From Clostridiales bacterium NK3B98 (GTDB lineage: Bacteria > Bacillota > Clostridia > Oscillospirales > Oscillospiraceae): a stretch of DNA of 38,213 nt. Below, one piece after another: positions 15,811 to 24,442 of the stretch. Under the pieces are notes generated by a model. That model saw only the letters and a program-made list of their open reading frames with translations, searched no databases and had not been told where the DNA came from. Positions within the stretch are counted from its first letter, which is position 1. Each line of letters opens with the position of its first letter. Location: assembly GCA_000421005.1 (NCBI GenBank), contig ATWA01000017.1, positions 1 to 38,213 on the forward strand, given 5' to 3'. The translations under genes and the position numbers were made by a program.

Positions 15811-17757
15811 TCAGATATCCAGTGCCGCATGGTAGCCCCAGTAAACGGCATTGGTGATGGTAGACACTCTGGAGGCATCGCCGATCACCCGGACAAAGGG
15901 AGCCGTTCCCTGCAAGTCCTCCACCACGTCGGTGCGGCTGCGCTGACCCAGCGCACAGATGACGCTCTTGCCCGGCACCAGAACCTCGTTGTTGTCCCTG
16001 TCCGCACAGATGACACCCTCGGCAGTCACTCTGAGGGCACGGTAGCCGGTGTGGACATGGACATACTTGTCAATCTCCGCCAGCAGCAGGGGACGGTGAC
16101 GGACATTGGCATCGGGAGCCAGCATATCCCGCATCTCTACCAGATGCACCGTCTTGCCCTCCTGACCCAGATGGATGGCGCACTCAGAGCCGGCAAGTCC
16201 GCCGCCCATGACAACCACATCATTGCCTACCTTGTCCTTTTCCAGATAGTAGTTGTTCACCACTACTACATTCTCTCCGTCCAGTCCGGGAATGGGAGGA
16301 ACCAGCGGCTTGGAGCCAACAGCAATAATGAGAGCATCCGGGGCTTCCTTCTCCACATACTCTTTCGTGACCTCGGTGTTCAACCGAATCTCCACGCCGG
16401 ACTCACGGGCAAACTTGGCATAGGTGCCGGCAAGCTGATACATTTCATACTTGAAGGGCAAGGCCTGCTCCGATTTCAGAATGCCGCCCAGCTCACTCTC
16501 CTTTTCGCAGAGAATGACCTTGTGACCACGGCGAGCAGCGGTATAGGCGGCGTACAGTCCGCCGGGTCCTCCGCCTGCCACCAGAACCTTCTTCCGCTCA
16601 GGAGCAGGATAGACCACGTCCCCCTCGCACTCTCTACCGATCAGGGGATTGACGGTGCAGCGGCGTGTGGAGGTGGCGGCTCGCTCTGCCATACAGGTGA
16701 AGCAGCGCAGGCAGCGGACAATGTACTCGTCTTTGTTTGCCATGATTTTATTGGGCAGGAAGGGATCCGCCAGCAGGGCGCGAGCCATATACACCACGTC
16801 CGCTTTGCCGCTTGCAATGATCTTCTCCATCTGGGCGGGGTCATTCAGACCGCCGATGGTGGCAACCGGCTTGCTGACGTGCTTTTTGATCTCCGCCGCC
16901 AGAAATACATTGCGCCCATGCTCGGTGAACATGGAAGGATGGGTGATACCGAAGGTTTTCTGGTAAGTACCTGCAGAGACGTGAATCAGGTCAACGTAAG
17001 GCTCGATCATCTGGGCGATTTTCACGCCCTCCTCAATGTCGTAGCCGCCCTCCACGAACTCGGCGCCGCTCATGCGAAACTCAATGGGGAAAAATGGACC
17101 TACTGCCTCCCGGACAGCCTTCAACACCTCAATGGCCAGTCTGCAGCGGTTTTCCAGACTTCCGCCGTACTCGTCCTCCCGGTGGTTGAACAGGGGAGAG
17201 AGGAACTGGTTGATGAGCCAGCCGTGACCGCCGTGAATCATCAGCATCTCAAAGCCTGCCCGCTTTGCCAGTCCCGCCACATGACCGTAGGCGGCAACGA
17301 TTTCGGCGATCATTTCTTTTGTCATTGCTTTCACCTGCACGCCGTCATGGCGCACGGTATCGCAGGGACCCCACTGGTGCATGGACTTCTGCCTGCTCTT
17401 GTCCGTCATGTAGGTGCCGGCGAACATACCGGAATGGGACAGCTCGATGGAGGGAATGGCCCCGTGGCGGCGGATGGCGTCGGCGGTGTAGGTGGCGCAG
17501 GCCAGAGAGTTCAGAATGCTCTCGTCCAGATGGTAGGCGTGGGAGCCGTCGGTGGATGGATGCACCATCAGCTCGGAGACGGTGACAGCGCCAGCGCCGC
17601 CCTTGCCTCTCAGTTCATAGAAGGCGGTGGACTTAGGGCCAATGCAGCCGTCGTTGGTGATGTCGGTGCCGCCCATGGGAGCGGAGAACATCCGGTTGCG
17701 GAAGGTGGTGCGGCCCAGGGTGATGGGCTTGCAGAGGTTGGGGTACTTGTAGTTCAT
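15811..17757 (-). CDS. NADH:flavin oxidoreductase, old yellow enzyme / 2,4-dienoyl-CoA reductase type
   Basis: This 648-residue three-part enzyme has an N-terminal FMN TIM barrel (RNRMFSAPMGG, ELSHSGMFAG, MIHGGHGWLINQFLSP, NHREDEYGGSLENR). An iron-sulfur cluster site C-x2-C-x2-C-x11-C (CLRCFTC...RRCTVNP) follows. Then come an FAD-binding Rossmann motif (VLVAGGGPGGLYAA) and an NAD(P) motif (VVVMGGGLAGSECA). Relatives reduce activated C=C bonds: 2,4-dienoyl-CoA, bile acid intermediates (BaiCD/BaiH) and isoflavones (daidzein reductase). It lies 26 bases downstream of the rhamnosidase gene, with AGGAGG before its ATG, so the two are co-expressed. A plant aglycone such as a flavonoid is a reasonable substrate guess, not shown by sequence. 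The protein is complete. Confidence 0.9.
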   Translation of the reverse strand: MNYKYPNLCKPITLGRTTFRNRMFSAPMGGTDITNDGCIGPKSTAFYELRGKGGAGAVTVSELMVHPSTDGSHAYHLDESILNSLACATYTADAIRRHGAIPSIELSHSGMFAGTYMTDKSRQKSMHQWGPCDTVRHDGVQVKAMTKEMIAEIVAAYGHVAGLAKRAGFEMLMIHGGHGWLINQFLSPLFNHREDEYGGSLENRCRLAIEVLKAVREAVGPFFPIEFRMSGAEFVEGGYDIEEGVKIAQMIEPYVDLIHVSAGTYQKTFGITHPSMFTEHGRNVFLAAEIKKHVSKPVATIGGLNDPAQMEKIIASGKADVVYMARALLADPFLPNKIMANKDEYIVRCLRCFTCMAERAATSTRRCTVNPLIGRECEGDVVYPAPERKKVLVAGGGPGGLYAAYTAARRGHKVILCEKESELGGILKSEQALPFKYEMYQLAGTYAKFARESGVEIRLNTEVTKEYVEKEAPDALIIAVGSKPLVPPIPGLDGENVVVVNNYYLEKDKVGNDVVVMGGGLAGSECAIHLGQEGKTVHLVEMRDMLAPDANVRHRPLLLAEIDKYVHVHTGYRALRVTAEGVICADRDNNEVLVPGKSVICALGQRSRTDVVEDLQGTAPFVRVIGDASRVSTITNAVYWGYHAALDI

Positions 17758-17783
17758 CAGCGGTTCCTCCTATCTTTGTACGC

Positions 17784-20090
17784 TTACGCTTCTATGACCA
17801 GCCGCTCCCGGAGAGAGTCGGCACAGTTGACGATCAGCTTGAGTTCCTCATCTTCTTTTCTCCAAGACACCTGCACATCCCCCTTTGGCGTGTGGACGGT
17901 GCCGCTGGCGTAGGTGAGATAACCGGGAACGGGTCGCACCAGTATTTTCTCATAGCCGGGTGCGGCTGGGCGCACGCCCAGCACTGTGGAGGGCAGCTCA
18001 TAGCAGATGAGGGACGCCCATGCGTGGCAGTCGGAGCGCTCGTCGGTACCGTTTTCCACACAGGTGGTCAGATGATGGCGTACCATCCCCCGCCAAAGCT
18101 CCCAGAGCTCGTCAGTTTTCTCGTACCAGCCGCAGATTTCCAGTGCCCGGAAGAGGTAGAACATAAACGCCACGGAGGACTGTGCCTGTTCCCGGTTTCC
18201 AATGGTTGCACAGAGCATCTTTTTGCCTTCCTCCGGTGTCACCAAACCGGTGAGCACAGCGAACACCTGAGCATGGACAGAGTATTCCTCCATGCCTGGC
18301 CCGTCCTGCACCATGGGAATGCCATGATAGACGCCCATGGCATGGCTGCGGATGGCCGCTTTCAGAGAATCCGCACGCTGGAGGTACTCCGCCGCCTGAT
18401 CGTTTCGTCCCACAAACCGGGCCAGCTCCGCTCCCTTTTCCAGCCCGTAGAGGTAGAGCAAGCTCTCCATGACGATGGAGCCGTCCCCTGCGCTGCCGGA
18501 GTTAGGCATACCCGTATCCCACTTTTCGCTCCAGTCGATGTAGGACCAGTAGCGGTGGTGGAAGAGGGTTCCCCCCACCTTGCCCACCAGCCCCAGCGGG
18601 GTGAGATGAGCGTCAAAAAAGCCCAGTATCCGGTCAATGGCAGAAAGATGAAGCCGAATAAGCGCCTTGTCTCCAAAGTACATCATGTGGTCATGCACCA
18701 TCAGGATGTAGTAGATGGAGAAGCCGGGAATCACGTTGCTCTGCACCGTGGGAGCATCGCAGTTCAAAAGCCCATCCGGACGCTGGGAGCGGCGGAACGC
18801 CTCCATGGTCTGCCGGGCAAGGCGGTCGTCTGCGCTGAGGGCGTAGGTGTACAAAATCTCGCTGCGGGAGTCCATGGCGTATTGCAGCTGCTCGTAGAAG
18901 GGGCAGTCCATGTAAGTGTCGTGCATACACCTACGAAGGGTCCGCACGCTGATGTCCCAGATGGGAGCATGGGAGGGGTCAGAGGTTTCAACCTGAGTGA
19001 CTACCTCCAGCGGGTAGCCGGTGGTGCGGAAGGAGAAGTCCAGAATCGTCAGCGGCTCCTCCCCTGTCTCCACCGTCAGGCGCACATACCGGAAGGTACG
19101 CATCCAGAAGGGCTCATAATGCTCGCTGCGCTCCATCGTTCCGTATCCCGCCACAGTGTAGGTGGAGGTGTGGCCAAGAAGCACGCCGTTGACTGCATCG
19201 GTTCGGTCCCCCTTTCGTGGGGAAACCTCCACCCGCTCGCCTTTTTCGTTGACCGCAGGCTCCTGCGGATAGCAGTAGCACTCAGAGCAAAGGGTGGTCA
19301 CCCGTGCGTCCTTGCCTCCGGCAAAGGCGTAGAGCAGGTAGGCGCACTGCTCCTCCCCGGCAGAGAGCTCTACTGACGTGGTGGTGTGAGCCGGGATGGT
19401 GACGCTGCCCTCTCCCGAGAGGAGAGGGGCAAAAGCCTTGTCCCCGGAAGAGATGTCCTGAAACCTTCCTGCCCCCAGACGCATATAGGGTACGGTTCTC
19501 TCCACCAGATTGCCCGGGGCATCCGCCACAGGAATATCCTGCACCGGGAGGTAGGCACGCACCTTTTGCCATAGGCTGTCATCATAGCCCGGCTCCTTCC
19601 AGTGGGCATAAGTGCCGCTGGCGTTTACCTCCTCCTGTGCTTGGATGGGTGCGGGGTCGGTGGTCTCCCCCACGATGCGGATTTCCCGGTTCACGCTGCA
19701 CTTCCACTCCTTCCCACAGGCAAGGGAAAAAGCGTCCGCCTCCAGATAGAGGCAGGGAATCTTGGTACGCAGAAGGGAGTCGTTGACCTTGCCCTGAGCG
19801 CCATAGCGCAGCACCTCCACGGCAAGGACATTCTCTCCCTGTTTCAGATATGGAGCAAGCTGCGCTGTGTCCACAAACCACTCCCGCAGATCCAGCGCCT
19901 TCTGGGGTCCCTCCTGCACAAAGCTGCCGTTGACATAGAGCTTATAGCGGGAATCCGCACTGATACGCAGGGGGAGCGTTTGGGGAACCCTCTCCAACGT
20001 CAGCGTCCTGCGGAAATATACGATATGGGCATGGGAATCGTCCTCTGCGCTCCAATCCCATGTCCAAAGCCAGCTTCTTTCTGCGTTCAT
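17784..20090 (-). CDS. Alpha-L-rhamnosidase, GH78-like
   Basis: This 768-residue protein has no signal peptide. The N-terminal beta-sandwich (FRRTLTLERVPQTLPLRISADSRYKLYVNGSFVQEGPQ) is the usual accessory carbohydrate-binding part. The centre (about residues 390-700) is an (alpha/alpha)6 barrel with HDTYMDCPFYEQLQYAMDSR, the counterpart of the GH78 DCP-x-RDE signature but with EQLQY replacing the usual RDERLGW form. A C-terminal beta-domain (VLGVRPAAPGYEKILVRPVP) closes it. It would hydrolyse alpha-L-rhamnosides such as flavonoid rutinosides or pectin side chains inside the cell. GGAGG precedes the ATG. It is divergent from the AraC gene and leads an operon with the ene-reductase. Confidence 0.8.
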   Translation of the reverse strand: MNAERSWLWTWDWSAEDDSHAHIVYFRRTLTLERVPQTLPLRISADSRYKLYVNGSFVQEGPQKALDLREWFVDTAQLAPYLKQGENVLAVEVLRYGAQGKVNDSLLRTKIPCLYLEADAFSLACGKEWKCSVNREIRIVGETTDPAPIQAQEEVNASGTYAHWKEPGYDDSLWQKVRAYLPVQDIPVADAPGNLVERTVPYMRLGAGRFQDISSGDKAFAPLLSGEGSVTIPAHTTTSVELSAGEEQCAYLLYAFAGGKDARVTTLCSECYCYPQEPAVNEKGERVEVSPRKGDRTDAVNGVLLGHTSTYTVAGYGTMERSEHYEPFWMRTFRYVRLTVETGEEPLTILDFSFRTTGYPLEVVTQVETSDPSHAPIWDISVRTLRRCMHDTYMDCPFYEQLQYAMDSRSEILYTYALSADDRLARQTMEAFRRSQRPDGLLNCDAPTVQSNVIPGFSIYYILMVHDHMMYFGDKALIRLHLSAIDRILGFFDAHLTPLGLVGKVGGTLFHHRYWSYIDWSEKWDTGMPNSGSAGDGSIVMESLLYLYGLEKGAELARFVGRNDQAAEYLQRADSLKAAIRSHAMGVYHGIPMVQDGPGMEEYSVHAQVFAVLTGLVTPEEGKKMLCATIGNREQAQSSVAFMFYLFRALEICGWYEKTDELWELWRGMVRHHLTTCVENGTDERSDCHAWASLICYELPSTVLGVRPAAPGYEKILVRPVPGYLTYASGTVHTPKGDVQVSWRKEDEELKLIVNCADSLRERLVIEA

Positions 20091-20247
20091 AGCGGCACCT
20101 CCGTCCGTTTTCTATTGGACACAGTCTAGCACGCCCTCCCAGAAAAATATAGCAAGAATCTGCCCTTTTTGTTTTCTTTCTGACATAATTCTGATATACT
20201 GAAAAAAACACTTCTCCCATGTGGAGCAAGGGCTAGGAGGGATACCC
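20091..20247. promoter_or_regulatory. Divergent control region, rhamnosidase / AraC
   Basis: This 157-base gap must hold both promoters. On the plus strand TATACT (20195-20200) could be the -10 of the AraC gene, but the -35 region is poor, as is common for activator-dependent promoters. No clear minus-strand promoter is seen. The layout suggests that the AraC protein controls the rhamnosidase operon. Confidence 0.35.
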
Positions 20248-21444
20248 ATGGCGCGCAGTCTGCTTCACCGTTTTTCCAACCTGTTGAAAGTGGATCTGGT
20301 CTATGAGGCTCAGGATGGAGCCCTGACCGCTTACTTCAGCAATGTGGAGAGCAGTCCTCTGATGCAGGACGCAGCGCTGCGCTCCGATCTGCGAAGCGCT
20401 GCGGAAGGTCACAACAGACTTTGCACCCTGCGCCACACGGATGGAGCTTACTATCTGGTGCAATCCTTCCGGGAAGGCTGGCTGTACCTTGGCCCCATGT
20501 GCAACAGCAAGTTGGACCCCCTCCAGCAAGCAGAATTCTATCGCAGCCACGGTATCGCCGCCCAGCACGCCCTTCCCCTTCGCACCTTCACCCTGCGGAA
20601 AATCAAGGACATTTCCGTCCTCGTTGCCTCCATGATTCGGGGCACCGTCATAGACGAGGAGTCCCTGTTCGCCGCCTCCTTTGACGAGGCGGCAGCGGAG
20701 CGGGAAATGCGTCAGGCGCTGGATTCCAAATGGCGCACGGAGGAAGCGGAACGGGAGGAAAGTCTGTACCGCCACACCTATCAGGACGAGCAGAGGATGA
20801 TGCAGGCGGTTCAGGAAGGGCGAAGCAAGGATGCCATCGCCCTGTCCGAAGAAATGGACAGTGACACAGGTCGTTTTGCCGCCCAGGAGCTCTCCCATTG
20901 GCGCACTTTGGCAACCATCAGCATCACTCTGGTGGCAAGAGGTGCCATTCACGGCGGTGTCTCCCCTGCCAACGCCTATCGGCTCAGCGGTTTTTTCATC
21001 TCCAAGTGCGTAGAGGCCAATGACTGTCAGGAACTGCTCTACTACCGCAACAGCGCCATAGAAGAGCTGTGTGCCAAGGTGAATAAGGTGCGCCAAACCC
21101 CCAACAGCTCACCCTATACCGCCAAGTGCAAGGACTACATCCGCAAGCACTTCCGGGAGAAAATCTATGTGGAGGACATTGCAGATTCGCTGGGCATCAG
21201 CGAGGGGTATCTGTCCAAGCTCTTCAAAAAGGAGACCGGAAGCACCATACAGGATTACGTCAACCGGGTACGGGTGGATCGAGCCTCTGACCTGCTCATC
21301 TACTCTGATATGTCCCTCCCCGCCATCGCAAGCTACGTCCACTTTCCCACCCAAAGCTATTTCGGGAAGATTTTCAAGCAGTTCAAAGGCATGACCCCTA
21401 ACGACTTCCGAAAGAGGAACAAAGTGGGAGAGGTTTGGAAATAA
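20248..21444 (+). CDS. AraC-family transcriptional regulator
   Basis: This 398-residue regulator starts at 20248, where AGGAGG is 7 bases upstream. Residues 1-290 form a sensing region of the kind seen in clostridial AraC proteins, with no membrane segment. The last 100 residues are the double helix-turn-helix: DYIRKHFREKIYVEDIADSL, GISEGYLSKLFKKETG, DYVNRVRVDRASDLL, IASYVHFPTQSYFGKIFKQF and GMTPNDFRK. It is divergent from the rhamnosidase/ene-reductase operon and followed by the GH95 remnant, so a role in sensing a plant glycoside or its sugar is likely. The ligand is unknown. Confidence 0.9.
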   Translation: MARSLLHRFSNLLKVDLVYEAQDGALTAYFSNVESSPLMQDAALRSDLRSAAEGHNRLCTLRHTDGAYYLVQSFREGWLYLGPMCNSKLDPLQQAEFYRSHGIAAQHALPLRTFTLRKIKDISVLVASMIRGTVIDEESLFAASFDEAAAEREMRQALDSKWRTEEAEREESLYRHTYQDEQRMMQAVQEGRSKDAIALSEEMDSDTGRFAAQELSHWRTLATISITLVARGAIHGGVSPANAYRLSGFFISKCVEANDCQELLYYRNSAIEELCAKVNKVRQTPNSSPYTAKCKDYIRKHFREKIYVEDIADSLGISEGYLSKLFKKETGSTIQDYVNRVRVDRASDLLIYSDMSLPAIASYVHFPTQSYFGKIFKQFKGMTPNDFRKRNKVGEVWK

Positions 21445-21500
21445 GGAGAACACGCACTCTGCGCCGGTTTATTCTGGTGCGGAGTGCGTGTTCTCCTTTT
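21445..21500 (+). terminator. Terminator after AraC gene
   Basis: A very long hairpin directly abuts the stop codon: 21445-21465 pairs with 21476-21496 over 21 bp (two G-T wobbles) and is followed by TTTT. It isolates the regulator from the GH95 remnant downstream. Confidence 0.85.
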
Positions 21501-21635
21501 CCCTGATGGAAAGACAGCGGAATGCAAAGTACGGGATAAGAACAAAAAAAGACAGAATGACGGTATCCGTGTTTTTCCGTATGTACTACAATTTCATCAG
21601 GATAAGAGCAGACGCTGGTGATGGGAGGATGCCGG

Positions 21636-23198
21636 ATGAAACAAAGCATGAGATGGCTGGAACGCCATGACCCGATTCAGGAGGTTGCGGCGGAGCACTG
21701 GGAACAGGGACTGGCTCTGGGAAACGGGAAAATCGGCGGGATGGTTTGGGGCGGCAGCAAGGCGCGGCCCCTGACGATCTCTCTGGATCAGGCAGAAATC
21801 TGGGATTTGCGCGCCTTCACCCCTCCCGCCCATAAGACCTGGACGGACTATAAAGCACTGCTGGAGCAGGGACGGGGAGACGAAATCGAGGGGTTTTCCT
21901 ACACTTCTGAGGATATCCACGCCATGCGCATCCCTGTGGGCAGGGTGGAACTGCTCTGTGACGGGGAAATCGTCGCTCACACTGCGCGTCTGAGGCTGAG
22001 AGAGGCTCGGTGCGAAGGAATGCTTACCACAGACCGGGGAGAAATTCCCTACAGTGTTTGGACAAGCGCCACCCGGCAGCTCATGGTGATCGAGCGGGCA
22101 GAAAACACGCTGCGCCTTCGCTGGAAGCTCATCTGCCGGGACGGTGACTACACGAAAGAGGACATCTCCGCCTCCACCGTCTATTCCTGCTACGCAGGTG
22201 TGCGGCCCACCCTGACGGAAACCGTTCGCAGGTGGGGCTATCCCCAGCCGGAGGAAGCAGAGCTTGACGGCATCACCATCCTCCGTCAGGAAATTCCGGA
22301 AAGCGGCGGCTTTGCCCTTGCCTGCGGATCATTACAGGATTGCTGGCTGATTTCCATTCAGTGGAGTGCTGTCTCCTCTCTGGAAGCGGAGCGAATGGCG
22401 CTAGAGGAAGTGCGCCGGGGTATGGCAGATGGTCTTGCCGTGCTGCAGGCAGAGCATGAAGCGTGGTGTGCGGACTACTTTGACGCCTCTGCCATTACCA
22501 TTCCGGACACCCGTCTGGAGGGGTACTATTACCTCCAAACCTATATGCTGGCCAGCTGCACAAGGCCGGAAGGGCCTCATATGACCCTGTGCGGTCCCTG
22601 GAGCGATGACACCAACTACGGCCCCATCTGTGACAACGATTATCACTGGAACAACGAGCAGGAGATGCAGATTTGGCCGGTGTACACCGGGAACCGTCTT
22701 GCCTTTGGAGAGCCCATGTTCCGCATGATGGAGGAGCATCTGGACACCCTCAAGCAGGTTTGCGCCATTCATTTTAAGATCGACGGCGCTTTTTTGACCC
22801 ACAGCACCGATCCCCTGCTGCGGCCAACCTACGCCTCTCTGGACAACTATGAGCTCAACGGTCTGCTTCCACTATTGGAAGCATTATCGCTACACCCTTG
22901 ACAGGGATTTTCTGGAGCATCGGGCCTATCCCATCATGAAGCTGGCGGTCAAACCCCTTTTGGGCGAGCTCCGGGAGGGAACAGACGGCTGCCTCCACCT
23001 GCCCTGGACCAGCTCCCCGGAGTACCACGGAGTCAATGAGACCCTCCGCTGGATAAAGAAAGAGGGGCCGGACTGGAAGCACCGCTTCGGCCCAGAGTTT
23101 TCTGGCGGGGGAATCCACCCCAATTGCAGTTTGCGCCTCTGGAAGGCGTCAAAAGTGAGGAACACTTCTGGGGCGTGAAGCGGGTCAATCGGTTCTAA
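21636..23198 (+). pseudogene. GH95-like glycoside hydrolase, frameshifted
   Basis: The start at 21636 has GGGAGG 7 bases upstream. WEQGLALGNGKIGGMVWGG and ISLDQAEIWDLRAF match the N-terminal domain of GH95 alpha-L-fucosidase-type enzymes. NNEQEMQIWPVYTGNRLAFGEP lies at the start of the helical barrel. A one-base change near 22863 shifts the frame. YWKHYRYTLDRDFLEHRAYPIMK and SSPEYHG then follow in another frame. Near 23100 the frame shifts back to give a plausible tail (FAPLEGVKSEEHFWGVKR) ending at 23198. The catalytic barrel is clearly shorter than in intact relatives (usually over 700 residues), so part has been deleted as well. It is most likely inactive. Fucosidase versus galactosidase activity in the ancestor cannot be decided. 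Confidence 0.7.
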
Positions 23199-23235
23199 TG
23201 CTGCATCAATAACGAAGAAACAGAGTTAATCTAAC

Positions 23236-23735
23236 ATGAAAGTGACAGACCTTTTTCCCCTGAAGCAGGCAGCGGATCAGGAGGAGCGCACGCGGCGGAA
23301 CCTGCTGCCGGTTCGCATTGTGGAGCAGCGGGGCAGCGTAACAAATGCCCGGCACCTGCTCAGGGATAACCCCTTGGCAGTTCACAACACCCTCTCGCCC
23401 TCGGAAAATGTGGAGCGGGAATATCTAAACGCCATGGAGGATATCCTCTCCGCCTCCGGCTGCACGAAAACGAGGCTCTTTATCACTGAATGAAACAATA
23501 CGGTCTCCACCCGCAATTTTCTCAACGACAGTTCCTTCCGGAGCGCTTACTTTGTCCGCACACTCCCCGAGCTATCCCGGCGTGCAGATTTGGTGATTCC
23601 ATGGGTGGCGACTGACCTCATCAGCAGCCACTACGACGTGAGGGGCATCGCCAACGGCGGTGCCGGTTTGCTCACCCGGGACGGCATTCCCAAGCCTGCC
23701 CTCTTTGCCCTCCAATTTCTGGGGGCTAATGCTCT
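23236..23735 (+). pseudogene. Mosaic remnant: rhamnosidase-like N-terminus joined to GH39 C-terminus
   Basis: From 23236 the frame MKVTDLFPLKQAADQEERTR, NLLPVRIVEQRG, NARHLLRDNPL looks like the N-terminus of a rhamnosidase-related enzyme (weak recognition). From about 23400 it becomes GH39 beta-xylosidase-like: EYLNAMEDILSASG, RLFITE, then after an in-frame TGA (23491-23493) NNTVSTRNFLND, ADLVIPWVATD and GGAGLLTRDGIPKPALFALQFLG. The TGA stands where TEWN is expected, so it is a Trp TGG to TGA nonsense change. Most of the GH39 barrel is missing. There is no good ribosome-binding site. It is dead, and records at least two deletion joins. Confidence 0.6.
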
Positions 23736-24165
23736 ATACGCTGGTCAACATTCCCTACTCCTCTCTGGCTGCTGTCATGACGGAGGATCCCAAACAGCGC
23801 AATTTGATCGGCACCTCCCGCAGCGTGGGCATGAATATCGGCATGATTATCGTCAACTCATGCTCCGCCGGTCTGGCGCTCCACTTCTCCGGCGAGGGCG
23901 CTGAGATGGCAACCGGACACGGCTACATGATGACTGCCATTATTTACTCCATCATCGCCGTACCCCTGTTCCTCATCGTATTCTTTACCTCCAAAGAGGT
24001 CATCATGCCCGAGTACGAATCCCGGAAACTGAATCCCGCAGAAACCCTGAGCGGTATGGTGAAGAACAAATACCTGATGACCATTTTCCTGGTCTCCACC
24101 ACACAGATGGTAGCCTTTATGGGTCGTATCTCCATCACCACCTACTATGTGATTTACTGCTTACT
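23733..24165 (+). pseudogene. GPH-family symporter, internal fragment
   Basis: The frame contains MLYTLVNIPYSSLAAVMTED, RNLIGTSRSVGMNIGMIIV, a hydrophobic segment near MMTAIIYSIIAVPLFLIVFF and KNKYLMTIFLVSTTQMVAF. This corresponds to the middle third of a GPH sugar symporter (compare the NIPY..L...MT motif). Both ends are missing: it joins the GH39 remnant near 23733 and stops resembling a transporter near 24165. It differs from the intact symporter at 9669-11084, so it is a separate ancestral gene, not a copy. Confidence 0.75.
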
Positions 24166-24182
24166 TCATTTTTCATCTTGCT

Positions 24183-24250
24183 TAAAACCTCCTATGTATT
24201 GTTCGTGATGCGGTCGCCAAACCATCACTTACTATACTACGGAGGTTTTA
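24183..24250. repeat. 10-bp inverted repeat, possible mobile-element relic
   Basis: TAAAACCTCC (24183-24192) and GGAGGTTTTA (24241-24250) are exact reverse complements 48 bases apart, just after the symporter fragment stops. Together with the two hairpins that follow, this looks like the edge of a small vanished element, such as an IS200/IS605 end. No transposase is present, so this is tentative. Confidence 0.3.
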
Positions 24251-24271
24251 TTTGCCAAGGCTTTTTTATTC

Positions 24272-24296
24272 ACCCCTGGTAGAACCAGGGGTTTTT
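24272..24296 (+). terminator. Rightward terminator hairpin
   Basis: ACCCCTGGT (24272-24280), loop AGA and ACCAGGGGT (24284-24292) are followed by TTTTT. It would stop rightward transcription from the remnant region before it meets the convergent GH43 operon. Confidence 0.7.
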
Positions 24297-24311
24297 CAAG
24301 CTAAAAGCGCC

Positions 24312-24350
24312 AAAAAGAGAGCTGCTTACCGGTCGCAGTAAGCAGCTCTC
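24312..24350 (-). terminator. Terminator of the GH43 operon
   Basis: GAGAGCTGCTTAC (24317-24329) and its exact complement at 24338-24350 form a 13-bp stem. Read on the minus strand it is followed by five T residues (24312-24316). It lies 93 bases past the GH43 stop. Confidence 0.75.
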
Positions 24351-24442
24351 GGTCTTATTATCCATTGGAAAGTCAGTCTTGCTCCAAAGGGGCTATACCC
24401 CAGCCAGAGTTAAGGCTTCACCGTTCAGATGGTGTTCCCTTG

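Noticed and set aside
15811-17757. Naming the oxidoreductase a flavone or daidzein reductase
   Set aside because: The fold and cofactors fit a broad family. Substrate cannot be read from sequence alone.
15766-17913. Long rightward open frame of about 715 codons
   Set aside because: It is antisense to the oxidoreductase, lacks a ribosome-binding site and is rich in His, Gly and Val from reversed codons. It is a shadow of a real high-GC gene.
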